From Nemertoderma westbladi (Eukaryota; Xenacoelomorpha; Nemertodermatida; Nemertodermatidae), in NCBI GenBank assembly GCA_032718475.1, contig JAUCBJ010004763.1, positions 1-37,816 on the forward strand: a stretch of 37,816 bases of DNA. The letters run 5' to 3'. Under the pieces are notes generated by a model. The model was not told the origin of the DNA, did no database searches, and saw nothing but the letters and a program-made list of their open reading frames with translations. This document shows positions 1 to 11,331 of the stretch, piece after piece. The position numbers and the translations under genes are program-made. The number at the start of each line of letters is the position of its first letter. Position 1 is the first letter of the stretch.

Positions 1-58
1 CTCTGACTTTGGGGTAATTCACGGCATAAAACAGCCAGCTGGCCAGGGAGCGAGCGCC

Positions 59-1591
59 ATGACAAACAGTGACAAGGAGTCAGAATTAAAGACCCAATTT
101 ACTACGCGAGAAGGAACTTACAAGGTCTTCAATCTAAACGATTATCAGCAGCAGACAGCTCGCGTACCGTACGGCTCGTCCCAACCCTCCCAACCCGTAA
201 AGGTTTCCTTTGTGACGGTGGCCGACGGGGCGGATGGCGGTCCTTCTACCGAGCGGATTGCCTTCAACGTCGGTAGGGAGTTGTACTTCTTTAACTACCG
301 CGGCCTGGCCGGAACCGACCCGAATAAACTCCTAGACAAAAAGGTCTATAAAGGCACGGTTCCGACCTGCCACGACTTCAACCAGACGACCGCGTCCGCT
401 GAAGGAATCGGCGTTCTAGTCGGGTTCAGCCACGGGCAAGTCCAACTAATCGACCCGATCCGAAAGGATGTCTGTAAACTCTATAACGAGGAACGACTCA
501 TCGAGAAAACCCGCGTAACCGGAGTGCATTGGTTATCCCAGCAACTCTTCGTAGTCTCCCATTCATCCGGGAATCTTTATATCTACAACGAGGAGCATCT
601 GTGCGGCACCACGCCTCCCCATTACAGCGCTGTCAAACAGGGGACCGGGTACACCGTCTATAAGTCCAAGCCGACGCGCAATCCCTTGTATAAGTGGTCC
701 ATTGGGGAAGCCGGGTCCGTCAATCAGTTCGAGTTCTCGCCCTGTGGTCAGTACCTCGCTACGGTCGGCCAGGACGGGTATCTACGAGTGTTCCATTTCG
801 ATTCTATGGAGTTAGTAGGGGTGATGAAGTCTTACTTCGGTGGGTTGAACTGCCTCGCGTGGAGCCCGGACGGGGCCTTGGTTGCTACGGGGGGCGAGGA
901 CGACCTGGTTACGGTGTGGTCCTTCGCCGAGGGGTGCGTGGTGGCCCGAGGGCGCGGACACCGCTCCTGGGTCACCGTGGTCGCGTTCGACCCCTACGTG
1001 CCGGATGAGACGCCCCCTCGCGGCCGAGCGGCGAACTCGTCGCCCAGTTACCGTCTGGCCTCCGTCGGACAGGACTCCAATCTGTGTCTGTGGGACGTGG
1101 CCGAGGATGTATTGCGTCGTCCGGCCGCTAGGGGGCGCGGCCAGTCCCTCGCGGTGGCGGCGGCCGCTCCGCCTCGGAGTAACTCGCTACCCGGACACCG
1201 GACGGTCGGACGGACGGACTCGGACCCGGACAGTCGGCTGGTTAACGTCCAGGTAATGAGCAAGAAGTCCGGCGACCGTACCGACAAGGACGTCGGACTT
1301 AGCGTTAAGTACGCGAACATCTCCCCCTCCGAGAAGAGCTCCTCTTTGAAACTGAAACCGCGGGATGATTGGTCTCGGGTTCTCGGTAGTTCAGTCTGCC
1401 CCTATATAGAGGACGTCCCACTTCTAGAACCCTTGATATCCAAGAAGATTAGTCACGAACGTTTATCGGCGTTGATATTCCGCTCGGATTGTTTCGTTAC
1501 CGCGTGTCACGATGGTTTCATCGCGACGTGGTCCCGACCGCGGGGTTTAGTCAACTCGGGGAGTCCCACAGGGCCCGGGACTGTAGTGTAG
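59..1591 (+). CDS. WDR20: WDR20-like WD40 protein, complete and intronless
   Basis: The 510-aa product matches the WDR20 family over its whole length. Family marks are the N-terminal KTQFTTREG (residues 11-19), FNVGRELYF (69-77), YKGT-PTCHDFN (97-108), LVGFSHGQVQLIDPI (120-134), YNEERLI (142-148) and SSGNLYIYN (169-177). WD40 blades are visible near 220-250, 255-290 (SPDG, GGEDDLVTVWSF), 300-313, 331-350 (SVGQDSNLCLWD) and 463-495 (HERL, CFVTACHDGFIATW). From family knowledge, WDR20 joins WDR48/UAF1 to activate the deubiquitinases USP12 and USP46. The ATG at 59 is the first in frame and gives the expected N-terminus. The protein is shorter than the vertebrate one, mainly in the low-complexity linker at about 315-445. 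The whole CDS is one exon, although vertebrate WDR20 has introns, and it is clearly richer in G+C and CpG than its surroundings. A retrocopy or intron loss is inferred. Expression cannot be judged. Confidence 0.95.
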   Translation: MTNSDKESELKTQFTTREGTYKVFNLNDYQQQTARVPYGSSQPSQPVKVSFVTVADGADGGPSTERIAFNVGRELYFFNYRGLAGTDPNKLLDKKVYKGTVPTCHDFNQTTASAEGIGVLVGFSHGQVQLIDPIRKDVCKLYNEERLIEKTRVTGVHWLSQQLFVVSHSSGNLYIYNEEHLCGTTPPHYSAVKQGTGYTVYKSKPTRNPLYKWSIGEAGSVNQFEFSPCGQYLATVGQDGYLRVFHFDSMELVGVMKSYFGGLNCLAWSPDGALVATGGEDDLVTVWSFAEGCVVARGRGHRSWVTVVAFDPYVPDETPPRGRAANSSPSYRLASVGQDSNLCLWDVAEDVLRRPAARGRGQSLAVAAAAPPRSNSLPGHRTVGRTDSDPDSRLVNVQVMSKKSGDRTDKDVGLSVKYANISPSEKSSSLKLKPRDDWSRVLGSSVCPYIEDVPLLEPLISKKISHERLSALIFRSDCFVTACHDGFIATWSRPRGLVNSGSPTGPGTVV

Positions 1592-4500
1592 TAGATTGGG
1601 ACCAACTGGGACGGGTTGGGGTCATCACATGAAACATAACGAACACACGCGCCTCACATAAGTAATAACACAAAGTTTCGAATAGTTCACTAAATATATT
1701 TCGTTTTTAGTGCTGGCCGAAGTTCCCCTCACTAATCCCAACCCAGTCCATCCGCCATCGCCATAAAAATGTATCATTTTTTGTAAATTTGTTTTCATAT
1801 TGCATCAAATTTATAGCGACGGTGAAGATATTTGTAATTATCACGATTCACAAATTCTTTACAAAAAATTGATGCAAAATAATATACGTTGAGGTACTTT
1901 GTTATACTCTCGAAGTCTACGTAAAGTACTTGTCGTGTTTTGTTTTTCACCCTAGATGTTAAACTATAGACAAAACGAGGACACCATTCCGCGAAATTCG
2001 CCTGTGTGTGCTATCGAATTGTATTAATTGTATTAATACCCTTAATCCATCGCACATATGTTAGGAATGTACCGCGCCACTAGTATTGATGAGGTCTTAT
2101 TAATTGCATTGTAGTATGGTTTAGGGTATAATATTGCACTAGTTAGTGTTCCAGGACACATACCGTACCTTGCGGCCATAGATAGATCGCGTGCACTTTA
2201 AATTCGCACCACCAGCGCGGTAAAGGGTACCAGAACCAGGCTGCTAGATTACATTAGAAACACCCCTAAATAATAATAGGACGATAACCGGCACCGCCGT
2301 ATACGGCTATTAGTCTGCTAGATTATTATTCACCCCCTAAAAGGTACTACTAGACTGTCTCTTTAGTATTACGACTGTTAGGTTAGATATACCCGCGAAA
2401 CCCAAGACAACAAGACCGATACTTAAAGGTACTAAACTGTTCAGTTTAACTTACAGTAGGCTTCAAAGGTCGGATATGTTTAATACAATATGAGGAAACC
2501 AAATGTTTTAATGCTAAATATTTACATCAGAAATAAACAACTACACCGTATGCAAGTTTTAGTAGTTTTATTTTAATAAATGAAATTATATGTATTGTTA
2601 TGGATTGTTCTTTTTTGGTAAAATATATGATTGAATTACAAGAATAAAGATTAAAGTTAATTCTGACTCTAGTTTACGTTTACTGTTGTTGCTATCAATA
2701 ATTGGATTGTATTTGTTGCTGTTCTGGTAAACAATATTTTATGTAACTAGTTTATTTATTTAGGACGCTACATTGCACCACTCTCAGTTGCAGTTATCCT
2801 TTGCGCGAACATTTTTTGTGCATTTTAATGTTTTTTTATATTATTTATGTTTTCATTACTTAATATAAATAATTCTGATTCTTGATATATTAATCGGCGT
2901 ATTTTATTAACAATGGGCTGTTCTATGCCGATTTAATCGCATAGCAAAGTCAGGTAGGTGTAGGAGGAGTCCTAGGTACACGACACATGCGGGGGTGTTG
3001 TGTACCATTTTTCTCTAATAAATAATTATTATATTATATTGTGATAATTTATTTAACTAATTATTTTTATGGTTTAGTCACATAAGGCGCCACTGTAGAA
3101 ACTTTTAAAGTTTTAATATCTACTTTTTGGAACATTATAGTGCAATACTAAATTTATGATAATCAAAAGCCATAATAATAACTTCTAGAGAAACTCTTCT
3201 TTTAGTCCTATCATGTCTAAGGGTTGTTGGCATAGAACAAAGTCTAGACAGGTATGTGTCGCCACAATGTGTTTTTTTTTAGTAAAGCACGATACATCGC
3301 TGTATGGTCCTCACCTCACTGACGGAAAACTAGCAGTTTAACTTGCATTGATTTTATGCTTTGCTATTATGTGTTAAGCTTAAACTGAAACAAAAGTTTT
3401 TTTTATATCCAAAAACAATGTTCAAATTGAAAGTTGGAAAAGTACACCGAATCGGTTTTCTAATACATTTTCAGAGTTTTTTACGGATAATTTTATGGAG
3501 AAATGGTCCCTGCTCATCCTTCCTGTAATAATATGTCCATCCTGTAATTTTTATTTCACTGGTAGTGGCTGTCGGAATGTATGGAGTAGTGTTCCCTGCA
3601 AGTAGAAAGTAGCCTGTAAACAAAATGAGTTATATAGCATTACAGTTGAAAATATTTGTCCTGTAATTATGGACATATTACGGGCCGGGCATACACAGAG
3701 GACAATTTAAGTATAAAAATTTAAATAAAAAAAAGTATAAAAATATAGGTATCGAAATTAAGTAAATGGATTAAAGTAAAATATTTGCTGTTCACAAAAT
3801 CAAAAGTAAATATTATAAAAGTAAATATTTATTAACAAGTTTTAGAGTAGGGTATTTTACTGTTTATAACAGCATAAACTGATCCAAATATGAAGGGGGG
3901 GGGGGGGGGGGGTAGCCATGGCCATAAACTGATCCAAATATTAAGGGTGGGGGGGGGGGGGGGGGGTGATAGCGCTATTTTAACACAGTCAATGAAAACC
4001 AATAGTAAATCAATCCATAACTGTAGGTGGTTTAAAAAAAAATTTTTTTTTGTAATATGGTTATAATAATTTAGTGCTATTTAGTAGCATTATTACATTA
4101 TTACTATTTCTAAAAACGCTACTCATCGAACAAACATTCTTTATATAACTAGTTATTTCGTATATATAATTACGATATAAAAAAAAAAAGTATTTGTCAA
4201 AATTTTTTGATACTGATTATTTCCAATTTTATTACCAAATTAATTATTTTTTTCATATTGTTTTTTCAAAAAATTCGAATTTTTCACATTTCGAGGCCAA
4301 TAAAATGATTGTGATTACTGTGTCTACATTTCATCTAAAAATATTAATAATTAGCAGAAGAGTAGCATTTTTAATTTCGTAGGAATGAAAAAATCCATTC
4401 CGAGATAATTGCCTTTAAAATTTGAACCTTCCCGCGCAAAAACTGTCTGTTAATATGTGAGAATGTCTGTCAATATATATCTAGCAACAAGAAAGCACAA

Positions 4501-5057
4501 ACTCATGCTAAAATTTTTGCTACGGGGTTTTTCCTGGTCGCTGATTTCATTTCTGATGTCAGTTTGTACTTTTATTAAAACTAGTAATACTAACTAATAA
4601 TATTTAATATTTATTCGAAAAATGTATTCCATTGAAAGCAGGGAGTCGGTGTCCTGACAAAATTGGAATACATACAGATCAAAATTTTTCCCAAACCAAA
4701 AATATGCAAAAAAAAAAATAAAAAAAAATCGACTTAATTTAAGGGTGAGTACACCAACCCTACACCCCCCCCCCCCCCCCCCCCAGTTTTCAGATTTGAT
4801 ATCCTCATTTAATTATGCTATAGATTAAATAAAAAACACATGGAAATTTTTACATGGGGGGGGGGGGGGGGGGGGGGGGGGGTATGTGTACTCCCCCCCT
4901 TAAAGAATCATAAGTCCGCAAATAGGTTCATTTTGAATTTGTAGTTTACGCAGAAAGGCAAATCTCGATAGAACCATTCGCACCGTGACCCACTCTATTT
5001 TGTATGTAGTGCACAATAATTATACCATCCATTGATCCATATCTTTAATAATTGTAG
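1592..5057. other. AT-rich non-coding stretch: WDR20 3' region, then simple repeats
   Basis: No convincing exon was seen. The first part probably includes the WDR20 3' UTR; AATAAA-like hexamers occur near 2573 and 2643. The rest is AT-rich with poly-A/T runs, two poly-G runs (3895-3912 and 3949-3966) placed in a local duplication of an AAACTGATCCAAATAT segment, and a TTAA-flanked hairpin element (4743-4899). SCYL3 kinase-domain exons would be expected 5' of 5058, but none was recognised here. Confidence 0.6.
4743..4899. mobile_element. Small palindromic MITE flanked by TTAA
   Basis: A 157-bp element begins GGGTGAGTACACC and ends GTGTACTCCCCCCC, so its ends are imperfect inverted repeats. It is bounded on both sides by TTAA (4739-4742 and 4900-4903). 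The left arm carries a run of about 20 C and the right arm a run of about 27 G, which are themselves complementary. TTAA target duplication is the signature of piggyBac-type insertion; the class assignment is inferred because no transposase is present. Confidence 0.5.
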
Positions 5058-5284
5058 ATTCCCAAGAGCCAACGGACCCCACAGTTGTACCACCAATGGG
5101 TTTTAGTAACCCGCATATCCAACCCATTATTCCTGTCGAACTCTTCAGACAGTTTGTCTCTCCAATACTTCTCCAACTGTTTAACAGCCGGGAGACTCGA
5201 GTTCGGATAGTTCTCCTGCAATTCCTAGAGTTTTACGTTGGAATTTGGGATCACCACGTTATTCAACATGATATATTACCTGAG
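5058..5284 (+). CDS. SCYL3: SCYL3-like gene, internal exon (HEAT-like region)
   Basis: The exon follows an ATTGTAG acceptor and is open throughout in the frame that has TCC at 5060. Residues PVELFRQFVSPILLQLF, RVRIVLLQFLEFYV and the terminal HDILPE match the SCYL3 HEAT-like segment that vertebrates read as VIPVLLQLF...VRMVLLSHIEAYV...ILPQ. The exon ends GAG|GTTATA after ILPE and joins in phase 0 to LLIGLRD in the next exon, restoring the family motif ILPxLLxGLRD. SCYL3 is a catalytically degenerate kinase-like protein that binds ezrin and associates with Golgi and lamellipodia. Two leading bases (AT) show that the upstream intron is phase 1, so more exons must lie 5', including the kinase-like domain. 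The reading frame past the donor (5285-5317) is treated as intron. Confidence 0.85.
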
Positions 5285-6898
5285 GTTATAATTGGTTACA
5301 TTTATACAGCGAACTGAGTTACATATTCATATTTAAACGATAATTTATATATCGCCTGTTAGCTCCCCTCAATTATAAAAGTATATATATTGTTTGGTAC
5401 CACGGGCCAATGCCATCCAACCATATCGACCAATCAGTCAGTATGTTTGTTCCATACGTACCATTTGAGATTTGTTGAATTTTTAAATAAACTTAGATAA
5501 TTTTCGATATCGATGGTAAGAAAGAGTGATAAATTCTGCATATTAAAGAAGGAAATGCCCCAGAAATTTATCGGCTATTTTCAAGACCAACATTCTGAAA
5601 TGCAAAAAGTGAAGTTTATGTCACGTATGCGGATTGAAAATTTATGTACATTTTTTCGTTTTTATCTCCACATTCTTGATAATCTGACGTATCAATAGTG
5701 ATATTGACGTGTCCGGCAAAAGATATCAGATTGAAGTAGAAAGTTTTCTAGTAAGAAAAAAATTAAAAACTCTGTCACCGATAGGACTTTTTTTTAATGC
5801 AGTGACAAACATGAAGTTTCACTTTCTGGTGACACTTTTCCGTGAAAAGTGTTACTGAATATATTTTTCCTGATAATTAATTAATTCACATATGAATAAT
5901 TATCTTGTTAAATAAAATTATTTGGTCTATTGTCAATTAAGGAAAGAAAGCAGGTTACAGTGCTGAATATACTGGTAAGCCCCAACCATTAATTAAATGT
6001 AAGTAATTAATTGGTTAGACCATGATTAACTTCAACCCCCAATACGTTTCGCGGATGGCACAGCTGTCACGCATGGGACAATTATTTCAACCTGACCACA
6101 TAAATTTTGACGTAGCAGTCTCATTGATACAACCATGGAATACTAAATATACATATGTATAATATACATACATAATGTATATTTAGTATTCCATGATACA
6201 ACTCATGCGATGCGATACAACATGGCAAAACTATCTAAGAAATGGAAGTGATGATCTAATTTTGTATCAGTTCGCATTTTCTGATAAATAACCTCCGTTA
6301 CGTATGGGACACTTTTTTGGGCCAATTTGGACACGCTCACGCAATGTATTAATATGCACGGGTAAACCTCCAAATATTATAATCTAACTGAAACACATGG
6401 AAGTGAGAGTGTTAATGGTCCACGTTTGCCAATTTAGGTGCCATTACATTTATAATTTACTGAGTGTATGTGACAAAATTCGAACCAAGTTAATATTTTT
6501 GTATTTCTATTATCTCAAATTTATAATTAACCTATATTTATTTGTTCACAGTTATTATAAACAGCAAGGTTATTTATTAATGGTCTCGGTCTGGCATATT
6601 CTGAATTGTAATTATAATGGCCAAAATGATCCCGTAATTACAATAACTAAATTTGGAAGTTATTGTCCCATTAATTGTTTTTTTTTCAAAATTCGTAGAC
6701 TTTTCTATTCCAAACTGTGGTTACAGTGTATCAAAGCAAGAAGTGACATATTATTGTCTATTTAGCATTCAAATTCTCAAATCCGTCAAACCATTCATTC
6801 TCAAATGATTTCAATTTTTCGACTTTTGTATACTCTTAGTCCCGAACGTGACTTGGTCAACATGATTGGCCTTTACCCCGTGTTGTTTTGTTTTTTAG
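5285..6898 (+). other. SCYL3 intron
   Basis: A 1.6-kb intron runs from a GTTATA donor to a TTTTTTAG acceptor. It is AT-rich with no convincing coding exon; the open frames at 5513-5698 and 6397-6765 look like chance. It contains a 21-bp perfect inverted repeat (6134-6195). Confidence 0.75.
6134..6195. repeat. Perfect 21-bp inverted repeat (hairpin)
   Basis: Arms 6134-6154 and 6175-6195 are exact reverse complements, beginning CATGGAATACT and ending AGTATTCCATG, with a loop of about 20 nt. The arms are AT-rich. It could be a small MITE remnant or a structured intronic RNA; nothing decides between them. Confidence 0.7.
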
Positions 6899-7103
6899 TT
6901 GCTGATTGGTCTTCGAGATATTAATGACGTCATTGTAGAACGTTCCTTATTGGCTCTTCCTTGCTTGGTGCGAATACTTGGTGGTGCAATTGTGGTTGGT
7001 GGTGACCGCTTGTCGAGTTTTAAAGAAACTCTTGGCCCCAAACCATCTCCTGTTAAAGAAACCCTTGTTGTACCCAAACAATCTCTATCAGGTCGGGACT
7101 CAG
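6899..7103 (+). CDS. SCYL3: SCYL3-like gene, internal exon (LLIGLRD...VVGGDR)
   Basis: The exon starts directly after TTTTTTAG and ends CAG|GTATAA. It encodes LLIGLRDINDVIVERSLLAL, then CLVRILGGAIVVGGDR and LSSFKETLGPKPSPVKETL. Vertebrate SCYL3 has LLGLRDTSDSIVAITLHSLAVLVSLLG followed by VVVGGER in the same order, closing the HEAT-like solenoid before a disordered tail. The exon is 205 bp, so it ends one base into a codon (G). The next exon supplies GG and completes a glycine without a frame break. Both splice junctions and the frame agree, which makes this a confident exon. Confidence 0.9.
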
Positions 7104-10100
7104 GTATAAATTGATGAGTTTATTACCATTATTGTTACACAGATCGTCTGGATCCATGTTCAATAGAAAATCGCGCCACGTATGTGGCACATCATACACC
7201 CCCTTATGTGGCAGATCATACACCCCCGTATGTGGCACATCATACACCCCCTTATGTGGCTAGTATGTGGGACATCGTACACCGATAGTATGTGGCACAT
7301 CATACACCCCCGTATGTGGCACATCATACACCGCTAGTATGTGGCACATCGTACACCGCACGTATGTGGCACATCATACACCGCTAGTATGTGGCACATC
7401 GTACACCGCTATTATGTGGCACATCATACACCGCTAGTATGTGGCACATCGTACACAGCTAGTATGTGGCACATCGTACACAGCTAGTATTTGGCACATC
7501 GTACACAGCTAGTATGTGGGACATCGTTCACCGCTAGTATGTGGCACATCGTACACAGCTAGTATGTGGCACATCGTACACCGCTAGTATGTGGCACATC
7601 GTACACCGATAGTATGTGACACATCATACACCCCCGTATGTGGCACATCATACACCCCCGTATGTGGCAAATCATACACCGCTAGTATGTGGCACATCGT
7701 ACACCGCTAGTATGTGGCACATCGTACACCGCACGTATGTGGCACATCGTACACCGCTAGTATGTGGCACATCGTACACCGCACGTATGTGGCACATCAT
7801 ACACCGCTAGTATGTGGCACATCGTACACCGCTAGTATGTGGCACATCGTACACCGCTAGTGTGTGGCACATCGTACACCGCTAGTATGTGGCACATCTT
7901 ACACCGCTAGTATGTGGCACATCGTACACCGCTATTATGTGGCACATCATACACCGCTAGTATGTGGCACATCGTACACCGCTAGTGAGTGGCACATCGT
8001 ACACCGCTAGTATGTGGCACATCGTACACCGCACGTATGTGGCACATCATACACCGCTAGTATGTGGCACATCGTACACCGCTATTATGTGGCACATCAT
8101 ACACCGCTAGTATGTGGCACATCGTACACAGCTAGTATGTGGCACATCGTACACAGCTAGTATTTGGCACATCGTACACAGCTAGTATGTGGGACATCGT
8201 TCACCGCTAGTATGTGGCACATCGTACACAGCTAGTATGTGGCACATCGTACACCGCTAGTATGTGGCACATCGTACACAGCTAGTATGTGGCACATCGT
8301 TCACCGCTAGTATGTGGCACATCGTACACCGCTAGTATGTGGCACATCATACACCGCTAGTATGTGGCACATCGTACACCGCTAGTATGTGGCACATCGT
8401 ACACCGCTAGTATGTGGCACATCGTCCACCGCTAGTATGTGGCACATCGTACACCGCTAGTATGTGGCACATCGTACACCGCTAGTAGTGGGACATCACA
8501 CACGGCTGGTATATAGCACATCGTACAAAGCTAGTATGTGGCACATCGTTCACCGCTAGTATGTGGCACATCGTACACAGCTAGTATGTGGCACATCGTA
8601 CACCGCTAGTATATAGCACATCGTACACAGCTAGTATGTGGGACATCATACACCGCTAGTATGTGGCACATCGTTCACCGCTAGTATGTGGCACATCGTA
8701 CACCGCTAGTATGTGGCACATCGTACACCGCTAGTATGTGGCACATCTTACACCGCTATTATGTGGCACATCATACACCGCTAGTGAGTGGCACATCGTA
8801 CACCGCTAGTGAGTGGCACATCGTACACCGCTAGTATGTGGCACATCGTACACCGCTAGTATGTGGCACATCGTACACCGCTAGTATGTGGCACATCGTA
8901 CACCGCTATTATGTGGCACATCATACACCGCTAGTGAGTGCACATCGTACACCGCTAGTGAGTGGCACATCGTACACCGCTAGTATGTGGCACATCGTAC
9001 ACAGCTAGTATGTGGCACATCGTACACAGCTAGTATGTGGCACATCGTACACAGCTAGTATGTGGCACATCGTACATAGCTAGTATGTGGCATATCGTAC
9101 ACCGCTAGTATGTGGGACATCACACTCGGCATGTATGTGGCACATCGTACACAGCTAGTATGTGGCACATTGTACACAGCTAGTATGTGGCACATCGTAC
9201 ACCGCTAGTATGTGGCACATCGTACACAGCTAGTATGTGGCACATCGTACATAGCTAGTATGTGGCATATCGTACACCGCTAGTATGTGGGACATCACAC
9301 TCGGCATGTATGTGGCACATCGTACACAGCTAGTATGTGGCACATTGTACACAGCTAGTATGTGGCACATCGTACACCGCTAGTATGTGGCACATCGTAC
9401 ACAGCTAGTATGTGGCACATCGTACACCACTAGTAGTATGTGGCACATCGTACACAGCTAGTATGTGGCACATCGTACACCACTAGTAGTATGTGGCACA
9501 TCGTACACAGCTAGTATGTGGGACATCATACACCGCTTGTATATGGCACATCAAACACCGATAGTATGTGGGACATCGTACACCGCTAGTATGTGGCACA
9601 TCGTACACAGCTAGTATGTGGGACATCATACACCGCTTGTATATGGCACATCAAACACCGATAGTATGTGGCACATCGTTCACCGCTAGTATGTGGGACA
9701 TCACACTCGGCATGTATGTGGCACATCGTACACAGCTAGTATGTGGTACATCAAACACCGATAGTATTTGGCACATCGTTCACCGCTAGTATGTGGGACA
9801 TCGTACACCGCTAGTATGTGGCACATCGTACACAGCTAGTATGTGGGACATCATACACCGCTTGTATATGGCACATCAAACACCGATAGTATGTGGGACA
9901 TCGTACACCGCTAGTATGTGGCACATCGTACACAGCTAGTATGTGGGACATCATACACCGCTTGTATATGGCACATCAAACACCGATAGTATGTGGCACA
10001 TCGTTCACCGCTAGTATGTGGGACATCACACTCGGCATGTATGTGGCACATCGTACACCGCTAGTATGTGGCACATCAAACACCGATAGTATGTGGCACA

Positions 10101-10549
10101 TCGTTCACCGCTAGTATGTGGCACATCGTACACTGCTAGTATGTGGCACATCGTACATCGCTAGTATGTGGCACATCGTACACCGCTAGTATGTGGCACA
10201 TCGTACTCCGCATGTATGTGGCACATCATACTCGGCACATTATACATATACACCGCACACTTCATTTAGCTCCTTTCAACTTTCAGTAATATGATCATGA
10301 ATACAGCAATAGCTTTCCCTTTAACTGGTAACCTATTAGTGTTTGCCAACCACCACATCTTTTTATATTATACCTCATATTTGTATTGTGTTGTGGACGC
10401 CTCTGTCTCGTCTCCATGTGTAAAATAACGTGTTTGTGTTGTAAAGCATGTCTGTATGTGCGCTGGGGTGTATGTGAGCATGACATTTTTATATTCTGGT
10501 TTGCAAATAACATAATTAATGCCGTAGCGTTTCATTCTTGATTATTTAG
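7104..10549 (+). other. SCYL3 last intron, filled by a minisatellite
   Basis: A 3.4-kb intron runs from the GTATAA donor to a GATTATTTAG acceptor. About 3.1 kb of it is a 25-bp tandem repeat (described separately). Short open frames inside the array translate the repeat (for example VCGTSYTASMW) and are not considered genes. Confidence 0.85.
7179..10257 (+). repeat. 25-bp minisatellite in the SCYL3 intron, about 120 copies
   Basis: The unit is close to AGTATGTGGCACATCGTAC followed by ACCGCT and is tandemly repeated over about 3.1 kb. Point variants are common (CATCATAC, ACAGCT, GTGGGACATC, CGCACG). Higher-order structure is visible: a block marked by TGTGGGACAT then CACACTCGGCATG recurs 175 bp apart (9111 and 9286), and a block of 13 units recurs 325 bp apart (from 9568 and from 9893). 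This indicates segmental amplification by unequal exchange. Each unit contains GTATGT, a plausible donor core, but it is preceded by CTA rather than CAG, so donor use is doubtful. Confidence 0.95.
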
Positions 10550-11331
10550 GGAATGAACCGATAAACAAAGAAGGAATAATGGACCAGCCAACCAACGTAG
10601 CGAAGCGTGACTCGAATCCAAACGCGAAGCCTAATGCCAATAAAATTAAACTACCCCCGATTCGCTTGAAAGATTATCTAACTGATGATATGAAACCCCG
10701 GGATATGGACGATATTCTAAAGATACAACAACAACGTAGTCTAGCGTCCGTCGCCCAACCTCAATGTGCCAATGAAACATCTCGCAGTTACTGCTCAGTG
10801 GCTTCTGCTGATTGGTCGGATTGGGGGGAAGCTATTGACCAATCAAACTCAGTAGTTCAAGAATCACATGAGTCACAGCTAAATTTACCGATGCAGACAG
10901 TTGTAGGTGACACAGATACAACCAGTGGCAATTCGAAAGGTTTATCAAATTGGACGACTGATAAAAACAATTATAATATATCGAATTATAAACCTTTGCA
11001 ATTGAAAGAGAATAAGACGGCCACCAAAATAGTAAAATCGAAATATGAAGCCCTCGGTTCGGAATTTGAAATTCCCGCCATTAAACTCGAGATTAAAAAT
11101 CCTGAAGACGAATTAATGGCATCTCTCCAACCGAATATTGATTTGGTATCTGATGCGATAATAGATGCAGCAGGCCTAACTGGAGATACATCTGTACCCT
11201 GTGTTACATCTGTACATGGAGAAGCGACTGCTGATATTCCAGCTGATATTTTCGCCGTATTAGAAGCCAGTACTGACGATGGTTGGGGTGTCAATGATGG
11301 TGATATTGGTGAACTATTACTCGAGGATTAG
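10550..11331 (+). CDS. SCYL3: SCYL3-like gene, terminal coding exon
   Basis: The exon begins after GATTATTTAG with GG, completing the glycine split from the previous exon, and reads GNEPINKEGIMDQPTNVAK onward to TAG at 11331. It is long and low in complexity, as expected for the SCYL3 tail. Recognisable pieces are SADWSDWGEAIDQ (vertebrate WPDWSEPEE), the block ALGSEFEIPAIKLEIKNPED (vertebrate LGEEFTIQVKKKPVKDPE) and the acidic end DDGWGVNDGDIGELLLED (vertebrate GWEEEGELNWEDN). Reading from the ATG at 10579 alone would give 250 aa, but the phase match shows the exon starts upstream of that methionine. The C-terminal region of SCYL3 is reported to bind ezrin; conservation of that role here is inferred. 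Confidence 0.88.

Noticed and set aside
694-1320. Overlapping ORFs in other frames and on the minus strand of WDR20
   Set aside because: High GC lowers stop frequency. The WDR20 frame is fully explained by family similarity and the others show no protein features.
5285-5317. Continuation of the SCYL3 exon to the stop at 5317
   Set aside because: The family motif ILPxLLxGLRD is restored only by splicing at 5284 to 6899; the extra residues do not match.
6397-6765. 122-codon ORF in the SCYL3 intron
   Set aside because: Composition (Ile, Tyr, Phe, Asn) is what AT-rich DNA gives by chance; no start context or family feature.
7179-10257. Small proteins encoded in the 25-bp array (frames at 7616-7810, 9568-9789, 9893-10114)
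   Set aside because: They are translations of the repeat unit inside a well-bounded SCYL3 intron; 25 bp is not a multiple of three, so all frames cycle.
10986-11294. Minus-strand ORF opposite the SCYL3 last exon
   Set aside because: Shadow of a conserved plus-strand coding exon.
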